From the NCBI RefSeq assembly GCF_007991175.1, contig NZ_BJXV01000017.1, positions 1 through 64,000 on the forward strand: a stretch of DNA of 64,000 bases, in the 5' to 3' direction. Each line of letters starts with the position of its first letter. Position 1 is the first letter of the stretch. The stretch comes from Halovibrio variabilis (GTDB taxonomy: Bacteria; Pseudomonadota; Gammaproteobacteria; Pseudomonadales; Halomonadaceae). This document shows, one piece after another, positions 51,664 through 61,100 of this stretch. The position numbers and the translations under genes are program-made. The notes under the pieces were generated by a model that saw only the letters and a list, made by a program, of their open reading frames with translations, did not search any database and was not told the origin of the DNA.

Positions 51664-53730
51664 TTAAAAACTTACTTCTAATCCACCATAAACGCTGCGC
51701 CCCGGGGCGGGTTCGTAGAAACGACCGTAAGAGCCGTTCAAGCGCACGTTGGCATAGTGCTCCTCATCAAGCAGATTGCGCACGCCGACATAAGTATTCA
51801 GCCGGGTGTCACCCCCCAACTGCCAGCCATCGCCCACCCGCAAGTTCACTAGCCAGTAGCTATCGACCTCTGTCTCGTTGGCGTTGTCCGCCACCATATC
51901 GCCTACGTACTGGGTTTCCAGGGTGGCAAAGCGCTCGTCAAGGCCCTCCCAAGTGAGCTGATTCACCCAGGTTTGCTCAGGCAGGCCGGGGATGCGATTG
52001 CCATCAAAGCGCTCTGAAGGCGTGGCAAACTGGTCAAACTCGTAGCGCGCCAGTGTCAAGGCGCTATCCAGCCGCCACTGAGTAGCTAACTGCCAGCCCA
52101 GCGCCAGCTCGATACCGTCGCGGTCGGTGTCGCCCGCGTTTTGGTAGAAGGTACGCCCGCCGTTCTCTTCTTCGTAAGGCACCAGCTCATCACGCACGCG
52201 CACCGAAAACAGCGCCAAATCGTAATCCATCGCCAACGGCTCAATGTAGCCCCGCAGCCCTACCTCACGGTTCCAGGCTTTTTGCGGCTCTACCAAGGGG
52301 TTAAAACCGCCGCCCGCCGGGTTGGCAAACTCCGAGAACGTCGGCGTTTCAAACGCCGTACCGGTATTTACATAGGCCTGATGCTGGGGGCGGTAACGAT
52401 AGCTTAGCCCCGCTGAGCCGCTCCACTCATTAAAAGTGCGATCGCCGCTTTGGTCGCCATCGCTCAGGTAGCTGTCGTCTACCTCTAATTCCACACTATC
52501 AAAGCGCGCGCCCAGCGAGAGCGTCACCTGCTCGGTCAGCGCCAAATCACCCTGGGCAAATACCCCTGCTGAAGTCGCCGTTTGGGTCTCTTCCGCGAGC
52601 TGCTGGCCAACAACGCCCTGATCGTTTACGTCGTTACGAAAGCGCTCGTCGTCTTGGCGAGCCACATCAACACCAGTGATATAGCTTAGCGGGAGGCTGC
52701 CCAAGGTGATTTCATGGTGGTACTCGGCGCTTGCTCCCAGGTAATCACGCTGATAGCCGATACGGCTGTCACCGACATAGGGCAGCTGCTGTTCAAAATC
52801 ACGCTGGGAAATAAAGCCTTTTAGGTAAAGCTCGCCGGGGCCAGCGGACAAATCCTCGTACTGTAAGCCAAGCAGCTGTTGATCGACATTCTGCCCAGCG
52901 TCTAGGGCGAGCGAGTTAGGCGCGGCTTGATCACGCCCAGCGGCCACTTCTCTGGCGTTTAAAGCACCGGGGTCTTCGGAACGCGGGTTATCGAGCAGAT
53001 TGATAATCGCGGTTAACGCCCGGTCGCTGCCTAGCTCGCGGCGAAGCTTGGCATTCAGCAAATATTTTTCCGTGGAGCTCTGTTCGCGATAGCCATCCAC
53101 ATTGAGCGCCGAAAGGCTCACATGGTGCGACCAATCCCCCTGGGCGCCGCCGGTTTGCAGCGACGCTTTGCGGTAGCCATCGCTGCCCGCTTCGACGCGA
53201 ACGCTCGTCCCAGGGTTATCGCGCCCATCAGCGGTGGTGACATCGATGACCCCACCCGCTGCATTGCCGTAAAGCACCGACGAAGGCCCACGGATCACCT
53301 CAATGCGCTCAGCGCTGTCTAGGTCAATGGCATCGAGCTGCGCCTGGCCATCCGGCAGCGTATAGGGAATACCGTCGACCATAATGGTAATACCGCGCAC
53401 CCCAAAAGGCGCCCGGGCGCCAAAGCCACGAATGGAAATTCGCTGGCCTTGGGCAAAGTTGTCGCGGTTCTGCAGGAACACCCCCGGCACGCGCACCAGC
53501 GACTCATCCAGCCGCGCGCGCTGCTGGCCCTGAGCAATCGCCTCGCGGTCGAGCGTTGAAACCGCGGCGGGCGTGGCATAAAGCTCTCTGGACAAGCGTG
53601 GCGCCGTGACTTCCAACGTGGCCATCGCACTGTCACTCGTCGGGCTTTCCTGGGCCCAACCTTGACCTGAAACAAAGCAGCTTAATAAACAAAAAGACGT
53701 GGTGATTACTTTCAGCACAGGTGCCCTCAT
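51664..53730 (-). CDS. TonB-dependent outer-membrane receptor (unlinked, no binding protein)
   Basis: Receptor of 688 residues: signal peptide to about 26 (GWAQ), TonB-box-like ATLEVTAP, plug (YATPAAVSTLDREAIAQG, RISIRGFGARAPFGVRGITI, MVDGIPYTLPDGQAQLDAID, ERIEVIRGPSSVLYGNAAGG) and a barrel ending GGLEVSF. It differs from units A-E: no FhuD-like partner, no STN domain, and a plug of the FecA/PA1922-like kind whose ligands range from ferric citrate to unidentified chelates. It converges with the PQQ dehydrogenase; an acidic sugar product as iron chelator would be an attractive but unproven link. Confidence 0.92.
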   Translation of the reverse strand: MRAPVLKVITTSFCLLSCFVSGQGWAQESPTSDSAMATLEVTAPRLSRELYATPAAVSTLDREAIAQGQQRARLDESLVRVPGVFLQNRDNFAQGQRISIRGFGARAPFGVRGITIMVDGIPYTLPDGQAQLDAIDLDSAERIEVIRGPSSVLYGNAAGGVIDVTTADGRDNPGTSVRVEAGSDGYRKASLQTGGAQGDWSHHVSLSALNVDGYREQSSTEKYLLNAKLRRELGSDRALTAIINLLDNPRSEDPGALNAREVAAGRDQAAPNSLALDAGQNVDQQLLGLQYEDLSAGPGELYLKGFISQRDFEQQLPYVGDSRIGYQRDYLGASAEYHHEITLGSLPLSYITGVDVARQDDERFRNDVNDQGVVGQQLAEETQTATSAGVFAQGDLALTEQVTLSLGARFDSVELEVDDSYLSDGDQSGDRTFNEWSGSAGLSYRYRPQHQAYVNTGTAFETPTFSEFANPAGGGFNPLVEPQKAWNREVGLRGYIEPLAMDYDLALFSVRVRDELVPYEEENGGRTFYQNAGDTDRDGIELALGWQLATQWRLDSALTLARYEFDQFATPSERFDGNRIPGLPEQTWVNQLTWEGLDERFATLETQYVGDMVADNANETEVDSYWLVNLRVGDGWQLGGDTRLNTYVGVRNLLDEEHYANVRLNGSYGRFYEPAPGRSVYGGLEVSF

Positions 53731-53893
53731 TGATGGCTTTAGGTGAAACGGATGGCGAGATTGAACGATCGTTTACTCGGCTAGTCGCATAAGGGCAGCC
53801 AAGGTGAATAATTTTTTGAGTGTGTCTTATGATAGCACCTAAAACAGTGGCTACACTTGGACAAGCTACCCTAATGAAAGCAAAGGAGGCTTC

Positions 53894-54067
53894 ATGGCGT
53901 TTACCGCGACTGATCCGATCAAGATGATTTGTGCCGTTATACTCCCCCCACTCGGCGTATTTTTTGAGGTCGGCTTTAAAGGGCATTTCTGGTTGAACAT
54001 TATTTTAACGCTATTTGGCTTCGTACCGGGCATCATCCATGCGTTTTATGTCATATTGAAGTATTAG
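53894..54067 (+). CDS. yqaE: YqaE/Pmp3-family small membrane protein
   Basis: Short gene of 57 codons with an excellent ribosome-binding site (aaaggagg). The product has two membrane helices, KMICAVILPPLGVFFEVGF and HFWLNIILTLFGFVPGIIHA, with the PPLGVF and GxxPGIIHAFY signatures of the UPF0057/Pmp3 family. Members are stress-induced membrane proteins affecting ion homeostasis and membrane potential, fitting a salt-adapted host. An intrinsic terminator follows. Confidence 0.93.
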   Translation: MAFTATDPIKMICAVILPPLGVFFEVGFKGHFWLNIILTLFGFVPGIIHAFYVILKY

Positions 54068-54096
54068 CGTTTAATAGAAACGCGTTAAAAATGACG

Positions 54097-54127
54097 CCGC
54101 CTAAGCTGATGCTCAGGCGGTTTTTTT
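54097..54127 (+). terminator. Intrinsic terminator after yqaE
   Basis: ccgcct/aggcgg stem (54097-54102, 54115-54120), with ctgat/gctcag also partly pairing in the loop, followed by seven T. Confidence 0.85.
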
Positions 54128-54132
54128 ATGTT

Positions 54133-54618
54133 TTAAAAGTAAGGGCTGGCATGGCGACGCTTGTGCAACTCATGAACTCGTTCATCCAGCTCAGCTATTG
54201 GGCCTTCTACCGTGAGTCCAGGCACAACCTGTTGAATAGGCAGGGTCGCAACAGGCGGTGGCGCTACGCCTAAGTCCGCAAGCCAGCGGCCCAACTGTTC
54301 AGACGAGCTGGCGTAGGCGATACGTCCCAACCCTACCCAGCCGTGGGCAGCGGCGCACATCGGGCAATGTTCGCCTGACGTATAAACGGTCGCTTTTGCT
54401 CGCGCCTCCGGCGTCATATTCTGAGCAGCCCAGCGCGCCAGGAAAAACTCGGGGTGCTGAGTAGAATCCCCACCGGCTATTCGGTTACGATCTTCTGCCA
54501 GCACCACCCCCTCTGCACTTACCAGTACGCTACCAAAGGGTTCGTCACCCGCATTAAGGGCCTCTTCAGCCAATTCAACGGCACGGGTTAAGTAGGCGAA
54601 CTCACGATCATCCAACAT
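54133..54618 (-). CDS. Nucleoside/cytidine deaminase-superfamily enzyme
   Basis: Zinc-dependent deaminase of 161 residues of the guanine deaminase/tRNA-adenosine deaminase-like group. The N-terminal AVELAEEALNAGDEPFGSVL and VVLAEDRNRI are typical. The active site reads STQHPEFFLARWA instead of the common HAE, and the zinc cysteines are in TVYTSGEHCPMCAAAHGWVG, with His in place of the usual Pro before CPMC. Substrate unknown; likely a free purine or pyrimidine base. Overlaps no neighbour. Confidence 0.87.
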   Translation of the reverse strand: MLDDREFAYLTRAVELAEEALNAGDEPFGSVLVSAEGVVLAEDRNRIAGGDSTQHPEFFLARWAAQNMTPEARAKATVYTSGEHCPMCAAAHGWVGLGRIAYASSSEQLGRWLADLGVAPPPVATLPIQQVVPGLTVEGPIAELDERVHELHKRRHASPYF

Positions 54619-54653
54619 GTGCTTTCCTTATAGTAAAAGTTGGCCTGTTGCAT

Positions 54654-55916
54654 TTACCCCTTTACCGCCGTTGGCGCTTCTTCAACAGGCGTTTCACTCA
54701 ACTGTTCGCCTTCGCTACGGGCGATGACGGACGTACCCACCAAGTCGCCTGTGACGTTTAGCGCTGTACACCCCATGCCCACTAGCGCATCGATCGCCGT
54801 GAGCAGCGCCACGGTTTCAATTGGCAGGCCCACTTGGGCAAATACGGTCGCGATCATAATAATGCCCGCCCCCGGCACCCCCGCCGTACCGACCGATACC
54901 AGCGTGCCGATTAGCACTATTTGCACCATGCTGATGAAATCCAGCGGCGCGCCAATCACATTGGCCGCAAATACCGCCGAAATAGCAATACGAATTGCCG
55001 CCCCATCCATGTTTAAGGTAGCCCCTAGCGGCAGGCTGAAGCCATAGATGCTTTTGGGAATCCCTAAGCGGTGGGCAGCATTAATGGTGAGCGGTAATGT
55101 CCCCGAGCTACTTTGAGTAGCAAATGCCGTCGCCATCGGCGTGCGGGCTTCACGAAAGAAGGTGCGTAGCTTGACGCCAAACAGCCGCATAATGCCGCAA
55201 TAAATCAGCAGGTGGATTCCCAGTGCGATATACAGCACCACCACCATATCCCCCAGTGACAGCAGTGTTTCCAATCCCTGCTGGCTCACCGTCTCAGCGA
55301 CAATCGCAAACACCCCAATAGGCACATAGTGCAGCACCCCTGACATCACTTTGAGCGTGACTTCGTTTAGCGCCTCAAGCACCTCATAAAGGCGCTCACC
55401 CATCGCATGCTGGCGCTGAGACTGGCGCATTTTCAGCAGCGCGATGCCAAACACCAGCGCGGTAAAAATAATCCCTAGCATATTCAGCTCGGAAAACGCG
55501 CCGATAATATTATTAGGCACAATATTGAGCAGCGTATCGACAACCCCTGGATTGTCCGGCACCGAGAAGCTGGCGTCCTCGTTCAGGGTCATACCGCTGC
55601 CTGGGTTAAATAGTGTGGCAACGGTCAACCCCACCGTGATCGCCAGCGCCGAAGACACCAGATAATAAACGAGCACCTTGCCGCCAACGCGACCTGCACT
55701 GCCCTCCCGCGACTGGTTCACACCCACCATTAGGGTAAACAACACGATTGGGACGATAAGAAACGTCAGCAGCCGCAGGAGCAAATCGCCCAGCGGGGCT
55801 AACCAAACCGCCACCGTCTCGCCGCCGACTAACCCCACTACAACGCCCATCACCAACGCGATGGTAACGCGCAGAACCAGCGATGCTTGAAAATAGGCCT
55901 TCCATATACGTGTCAT
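54654..55916 (-). CDS. Dicarboxylate/amino-acid:cation symporter (DAACS)
   Basis: Inner-membrane carrier of 420 residues of the DAACS family (GltP/DctA relatives). Landmarks: LLRLLTFLIVPIVLFTLMVG, FATQSSSGTLPLTINAAHRL (serine-rich re-entrant loop), PLGATLNMDGAAIRIAISAV (NMDG motif) and VGTAGVPGAGIIM. The motif near the C-terminus reads ALVGMGCTALNVTGD, lacking the Arg-Thr of glutamate carriers and having Ala for Thr in NMDGT, so substrate preference may be unusual. Uptake is driven by Na+ or H+. Confidence 0.92.
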   Translation of the reverse strand: MTRIWKAYFQASLVLRVTIALVMGVVVGLVGGETVAVWLAPLGDLLLRLLTFLIVPIVLFTLMVGVNQSREGSAGRVGGKVLVYYLVSSALAITVGLTVATLFNPGSGMTLNEDASFSVPDNPGVVDTLLNIVPNNIIGAFSELNMLGIIFTALVFGIALLKMRQSQRQHAMGERLYEVLEALNEVTLKVMSGVLHYVPIGVFAIVAETVSQQGLETLLSLGDMVVVLYIALGIHLLIYCGIMRLFGVKLRTFFREARTPMATAFATQSSSGTLPLTINAAHRLGIPKSIYGFSLPLGATLNMDGAAIRIAISAVFAANVIGAPLDFISMVQIVLIGTLVSVGTAGVPGAGIIMIATVFAQVGLPIETVALLTAIDALVGMGCTALNVTGDLVGTSVIARSEGEQLSETPVEEAPTAVKG

Positions 55917-55959
55917 TTGAGTTCCTACAGGTTTGAAAAAGTGGGGTTAATTTGCCCGC

Positions 55960-56163
55960 ATGGTACGCACCTCTTCAGTAGGGGTGGTGAAATCCGAACT
56001 GGCGAATACCATTACCGACCCTGAGACCGCTAAGGCGATCGGCTTTTACCGGCAGATTGCCCTCAAGCCTGACGCTATTGCTTCGGCTATCGCGCATGCC
56101 ATCAACCAGCCCGATGACGTGGACACCAGTGATATTGTCGTACCCACTACCGCGAGTTACTAG
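55960..56163 (+). pseudogene. C-terminal remnant of a short-chain dehydrogenase (SDR)
   Basis: The frame ends GVVKSELANTITDPETAKAI, GFYRQIALKPDAIASAIAHA, INQPDDVDTSDIVV, which is the standard tail of SDR oxidoreductases (PGVVxTEL ... Y.xIAL.PDAIA.AI.YAI.QP). The nucleotide-binding and catalytic YxxxK parts are missing upstream, where a carrier gene on the other strand begins. Not expected to be functional. Confidence 0.75.
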
Positions 56164-56244
56164 AGCTAAGCTGTAGGGCGCTTCCCCCCGCGGGAAACGC
56201 CCTGCATGATGACTCACGTAGGGTAATGTTTTCCAGGAGTGCCA

Positions 56245-56460
56245 ATGAACGCGATCAATCCCAACAAGCTACACCACAGCAAATGGACGGCGGCGCAGCC
56301 GCTCAACAAAGAAAAGCACTTTATAGTGACCCAACTACTGCGCGATGAAGAAGAAAACGTAGTGGACGTGGTGATTGAAGCGATCCACTCTCACCGCGAA
56401 ATCAGCCTTCCCTGGCAGGCGTTAAAAGACGACAGCGTGTGGAGAATGGGCTGGCAATAG
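56245..56460 (+). CDS. TIGR02450-family Trp-rich small protein
   Basis: Small cytoplasmic protein of 71 residues. The opening NAINPNKLHHSKWTAAQPLN followed by KEKHFIVTQLLRDEE and the ending ISLPWQALKDDSVWRMGWQ carry the conserved tryptophans of the TIGR02450 family, whose function is unknown. The ATG at 56245 has caggag five bases upstream. Confidence 0.88.
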   Translation: MNAINPNKLHHSKWTAAQPLNKEKHFIVTQLLRDEEENVVDVVIEAIHSHREISLPWQALKDDSVWRMGWQ

Positions 56461-56570
56461 AGGCGTTCACAGCGCCCCAGAGAAAAGATAACCAAGAAAG
56501 GCTTTGACACGTCGAACAATTCGTGACACTGTAGCGTCAGTTGGTTAGCAAGCAAGCATGGTTTCAGAAG

Positions 56571-56613
56571 TGTACGAAAAAGATTTAGAAATGTACGAGA
56601 TAGACGTGTACGA
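56571..56613 (+). repeat. Three tgtacga repeats upstream of the cold-shock gene
   Basis: tgtacga occurs at 56571, 56592 and 56607, with 21- and 15-bp steps, in the long leader region 100-145 bp before the cold-shock start. May be protein-binding sites or part of the leader RNA. Confidence 0.6.
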
Positions 56614-56715
56614 GATCTTTCGGCAAGCCTGTAATTGTATTCCTTGTTTTATCCGCTATTAATCTGGGTGATACCAGGAACTTTACTAAGCGTATTTGCG
56701 CGAAAGGATTTTATT

Positions 56716-56922
56716 ATGTCTACTGGCACAGTTAAGTGGTTCAACGATACTAAAGGCTTCGGTTTTATTGCTCCTTCTGACGGCGGCGATGACCTATTTG
56801 CCCATTTCTCTGAAATTCAAGCAGACGGCTTCAAAACCCTGCAAGAAGGTGCTAGCGTTTCTTTTGACGTTACCCAGGGCAAGAAAGGCCTTCAAGCTTC
56901 AAACATCAAGCAAACTTCTTAA
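56716..56922 (+). CDS. CspA-family cold-shock protein
   Basis: Single OB-fold cold-shock domain protein of 68 residues. RNA-binding motifs KGFGFIAP (RNP1) and DDLFAHF (RNP2) are intact, preceded by GTVKWFNDT. It binds single-stranded RNA/DNA as an RNA chaperone. The ATG at 56716 has gaaagga upstream; the 250-bp gene-free leader ahead of it fits the long structured 5' leader of csp mRNAs. Two strong hairpins follow the stop. Confidence 0.95.
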   Translation: MSTGTVKWFNDTKGFGFIAPSDGGDDLFAHFSEIQADGFKTLQEGASVSFDVTQGKKGLQASNIKQTS

Positions 56923-56944
56923 CATTTATTGTTAACAGTTTGCT

Positions 56945-56991
56945 CGAACCTTTCGAGGTTCGGATAACAAGGCCCGCTTATGCGGGCCTTG
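56945..56991 (+). terminator. Double hairpin terminator of the cold-shock gene
   Basis: cgaacct/aggttcg (56945-56962) is followed by aaggcccgc/gcgggcctt with loop ttat (56969-56990). The second is the stronger. Directly after it gttgcgtttggct occurs twice (56991-57030). Confidence 0.75.
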
Positions 56992-57069
56992 TTGCGTTTG
57001 GCTGTAAAAAGTTGCGTTTGGCTATAAAAAAGTTGGTTTGAGGTGTATCAGTAATGCGTTTGGGAGCGA

Positions 57070-57930
57070 CTAGAGACGTCGCCACTGCACCACTCGCACA
57101 TCCACTGTCACTACCAGCACTTCAAGCGCTGCTGCGCGAGCACGCCCTTCGGCGCTGGCCCGGTAAAGATGCGGTGTCATCGCCAACAGATCGGCGATTT
57201 GCTCAGTTCCGTTCAACTCTAACCAGTAGTTGATAGCCTCAGTGTGCTGGTGTGCGAAGTTCTCGGGCACTTGGCGATCACTCGAACGCTCAGGTTTTAA
57301 CGTCGGGTAGATAATTTCCCGCAACTCCCGCAGATGGTTCGGCCCCGCCTCAACTTGCAGCAGCACGCCCCCGGTTTTCAGCACACGAGCAAACTCGCTA
57401 ATCACCGGAAAACCAAACATACACAGCATGCTGTCCAGCGTTTCCGCCTGCACCGGCAAGTGCGCGTTACTGCCCACGACCCAGCTACTTAGCGGTGCCT
57501 GTTTATCATCCTGCCTGGCCGCCGCTAACACCGCCCATTTAGAAATATCCAACCCCATCAACGACAGTGATTGAGGGCCTGGCATAGCGCTAGCTAACTG
57601 GCGCAGGTAATAACCTTCGCCGCAGCCGGCATCCAGGCAGCTAAACGGCGGTTCGCCTGCCGCTTGAGCATGGCTCAATACGGTATCACTGACGGCATCC
57701 GCAATGGGCTGGTAGTGACCCGCATTTAAAAAACGCTGGCGAGCGGCCACCATGGCCTTACTATCGCCTGGGTCGTGGGAGCGTTTCTGCTGCACCGGCA
57801 GCAAATTCACATAGCCCTGCCTGGCAATATCAAAGCTGTGCCCCATTGCACAGCGCCAAACGCTGCCTTCTAGCTCTAACGGCTCGCCATCCAGCGGGCA
57901 GGCCAGGGATTGAAAAGGGGTTATGCTCAT
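57070..57930 (-). CDS. rlmA: 23S rRNA (guanine-N1)-methyltransferase RlmA
   Basis: SAM-dependent enzyme that methylates G745 of 23S rRNA. The diagnostic segments RQGYVNLLPVQQKRSHDPGD, SKAMVAARQRFLNAGHYQPI, the SAM loop CLDAGCGEGYYLRQL and GLDISKWAVLAAARQ match E. coli RlmA closely. The N-terminal zinc knuckle is incomplete: CPLDGEPL has Asp where E. coli has the second Cys (CPLC), while C and H in WRCAMGHSFD are kept. Start at ATG 57930; a TTG at 57939 is less likely. Confidence 0.93.
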   Translation of the reverse strand: MSITPFQSLACPLDGEPLELEGSVWRCAMGHSFDIARQGYVNLLPVQQKRSHDPGDSKAMVAARQRFLNAGHYQPIADAVSDTVLSHAQAAGEPPFSCLDAGCGEGYYLRQLASAMPGPQSLSLMGLDISKWAVLAAARQDDKQAPLSSWVVGSNAHLPVQAETLDSMLCMFGFPVISEFARVLKTGGVLLQVEAGPNHLRELREIIYPTLKPERSSDRQVPENFAHQHTEAINYWLELNGTEQIADLLAMTPHLYRASAEGRARAAALEVLVVTVDVRVVQWRRL

Positions 57931-58145
57931 AGGTAGCAATTCTTCACGGATAGTAGAGGATTAAACAGCTTTGTGACCCAGGCGGTTAGCGCGTCACCAA
58001 AACAATACAATAAGATGACGCCGCCACCGATAAGAAAATTGATGCTAAGCGGCTCGTGAAGCAGCAGGGTACCAAAAAGAATCCCGAAGAGGGCCCGCTT
58101 ACTTTCGTGGCACATCCCTAGACAGCGATCTATAAGGCTACACAA
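57927..58145 (-). pseudogene. C-terminal remnant of a DMT/EamA transporter
   Basis: The minus strand reads RALFGILFGTLLLHEPLSIN, FLIGGGVILLYCFGDAL, i.e. the last two helices of an EamA-type carrier with the family's 'GE-P' turn (LLHEPLS). Everything upstream is replaced by the acyltransferase gene on the other strand, so only about 60 codons of the original gene survive. It overlaps the start of rlmA by 4 nt. Confidence 0.6.
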
Positions 58146-58147
58146 CC

Positions 58148-61100
58148 ATGCAACGACTGCTGCACTTGAAAGGCGCCTGGCCCTACCTGATCGCCATCTT
58201 TCTCAATGCCTTTGTGGATCTAGGTCACAAGATCGTCATCCAGAACACGATCTTCAAAAGTTATGACGGCACCACCCAGGTGGTCCTCACAGCGCTGGTC
58301 AATGGGTTAATTTTACTGCCGTTTATCTTGCTATTTAGCCCGGCGGGCCACGTGGCGGACAGCTACCCCAAGGTACGTATTCTGCGCATATCGGCCTGGG
58401 CCGCCGTGGCGGTGTCACTGGGCATCACCGCCGCCTACTACCAAGGCTGGTTCTGGCTGGCCTTTGCGATGACGCTAATGCTGGCGATTCAATCAGCCTT
58501 CTACTCCCCGGCCAAATACGGCTTGATAAAAGGCCTGTTTGGCAAGCCACGCCTGGCGGAAGCCAACGGGCTGATCCAGGCAGTGACTATCGGCGCTATC
58601 CTGGCGGGCACTGTAGCGTTTACCGCGTTGTTTGAGACCTGGGTGTCGCCAGACGATCACACCCCAGCACAGCTGTTGCGCCAAATAGCGCCGCTGGGCT
58701 GGCTGCTTGTTCTCAATAGCGCTATTCAGGTGGCAACGCTTTATCGCCTGCCGCTGGATAACACCACGCAACCTGATACCCCGCTGACCTGGCAGCGCTA
58801 CATTAAGGGCGTTGCCCTGAAAGATAACCTGCGCCTTATCGCCCGCCAGCCCGTCATCAGGCTCTCCATTATCGGCCTGGCCACCTTCTGGTCAGTCGGC
58901 CAAGTGCTGCTGGCAGCCTTCCCCGCCTATGCTAAAGATGCCCTCAGTATCGATAATACCCTGGTGCTGCAAGGCATTCTGGCGGCTAGCGGTATCGGGA
59001 TTGCGCTGGGTTCCCTGCTCGCCAGCAAGCTCTCTCACAACCGTATCGAGACCGGCTTGATCCCGGTAGGCGCTGTTGGGGTGGCCGTGGGGTTATGGTG
59101 CCTGCCGCTATTAACCACGCCCGGCGGTCAGGCGCTGAACTTTGTCTTTATCGGCATCATGGGTGGGCTGTTTATCGTGCCGCTTAACGCCCTGATCCAG
59201 TTTCACGCCGCCGACAAAGAGCTAGGCACCGTGCTGGCCGCCAATAACTGGATTCAAAACATCGCCATGCTGGGCTTTTTAGTGCTCACGGCGCTATTCG
59301 CCCTGGCAGGGGTAGACAGCCACTACCTGCTGCTACTGATCGCCACCGTGGCGATGGTCGGCGGCGGCTACACCATTGTTAAGCTGCCGCAGAGTCTGGT
59401 GCGCTTTCTGTTGAGCTTCCTGCTGACACGCCGCTATCGCGTAGACGTGCATGGCTTGCAGAACCTGCCCGCCCAGGGCGGCGTGCTGCTACTGGGCAAC
59501 CATATCAGTTGGGTGGATTGGGCCATGGTACAGATTGCCAGCCCCCGCCCGGTACGCTTTGTCATGCTGAAATCAGTTTACCAGCGCTGGTACCTCAACT
59601 GGTTCTTAAAAGCCCTGGGCTGTATTCCCATTGAGCGCGGCAGCGGTGCCGACAAGGCCCTGGCCGATGTTGCTGAACAACTCAACGCAGGCGAGGTGGT
59701 GTGCCTATTTCCTGAAGGGGCGATTAGCCGCACAGGACAACTGGGGGAATTTCGCCGCGGCTACGAGCGCGCCTGCGAGATGGCCAACCCTGATGTCAAG
59801 ATTGTGCCTTTCTACCTGCGCGGCCTGTGGGGCAGCCAGTTCTCCCGCTCCTCCAGCAAATTAAAGGAGCTGCGCAACGCGCCTCTGCACCGCTCGGTAG
59901 TAGTCGCCTTTGGCAAGCCGCTGCCCAAAGATACCCCCGCTGACCTACTCAAGCGGCGCATCTTTGAGCAGGCAACCCGCTCCTGGCAGCGGGCCATGGG
60001 CGAGCTCCCCAGCCTGCCCAACGCCTGGATTCAAAGCGTTAAACGCCGCCCTAGCGAGCTTGCCCTGGCCGACACTCTGGGCCGCACACTCAACGCAAGC
60101 CAAGCGCTTACTGCCAGCCTGCTGATGACCAAACAGATTCGCAAACTCAACCCAGGACAGAACGTTGGCCTGCTGCTACCCACCAGCAGTGCCGGGGTTA
60201 TCGCCAATATGGCCACGTTGCTGGCGGGTAAAACGTTGGTAAATCTCAATTACACCGCCGACCAAGAAGCGTTGACGTCTGCCATTTCCCAGGCGGAAAT
60301 CACCACCGTATTCACTTCACAGCGGTTTGTGAAGAAGCTGGAGCAGCGCGGGCTCAACGTTAGCCAATTGCTTAGCGAGAAGCAGGTGGTCTGTTTAGAA
60401 GACCTGCAAACCTCGATTGGCCGTGCCGAGCGTTGGAGCACCTCGCTTGCGGTGAGAATACTGCCGACTTGGTTACTCCAGCGCTGCTTCTGCCACGGCC
60501 ACGATGCCGATGAGACGGCCGCCATTCTGTTCTCCAGTGGCAGTGAAGGCAAACCCAAGGGCGTGATGCTTAGCCACCGCAACCTGATGGCCAATATCAA
60601 ACAGACCTCGGATGTGCTCAACACCCAGAGCAACGACGTGGTGATGGGCTCACTGCCGCTGTTTCACGCCTTTGGCCTTACGGTCACCCAGTTGCTGCCG
60701 CTGATTGAAGGGCTGCCGCTGGTGTGCCACCCCGACCCCACCGATGCCCCTGGCATCGCGGGCGCGATTGCCAAGCACAAAGCCACTATTATGTTCGGCA
60801 CCTCCAGCTTTTTAAGGCTGTTTGTACGCAGCACAAAGGTGCACCCGCTGATGCTGGAGAGCTTGAGGATCGTGGTCGCCGGGGCCGAGAAGCTCGACGA
60901 AAACGTGCGCACCGACTTTGCGCTGAAATTCTACAAGCCCATTTACGAAGGCTACGGCGCCACCGAAATCGCCCCTGTTGCTTCCGTCAATCTTCCCGAT
61001 GCCATGGGCGTTCACTATCAGCCGGTGCAGCGGGGTAGTAAAGTAGGCAGCGTCGGTATGCCGCTGCCCGGCACCAGCTTCAAAATCGTCGACCCGGATA

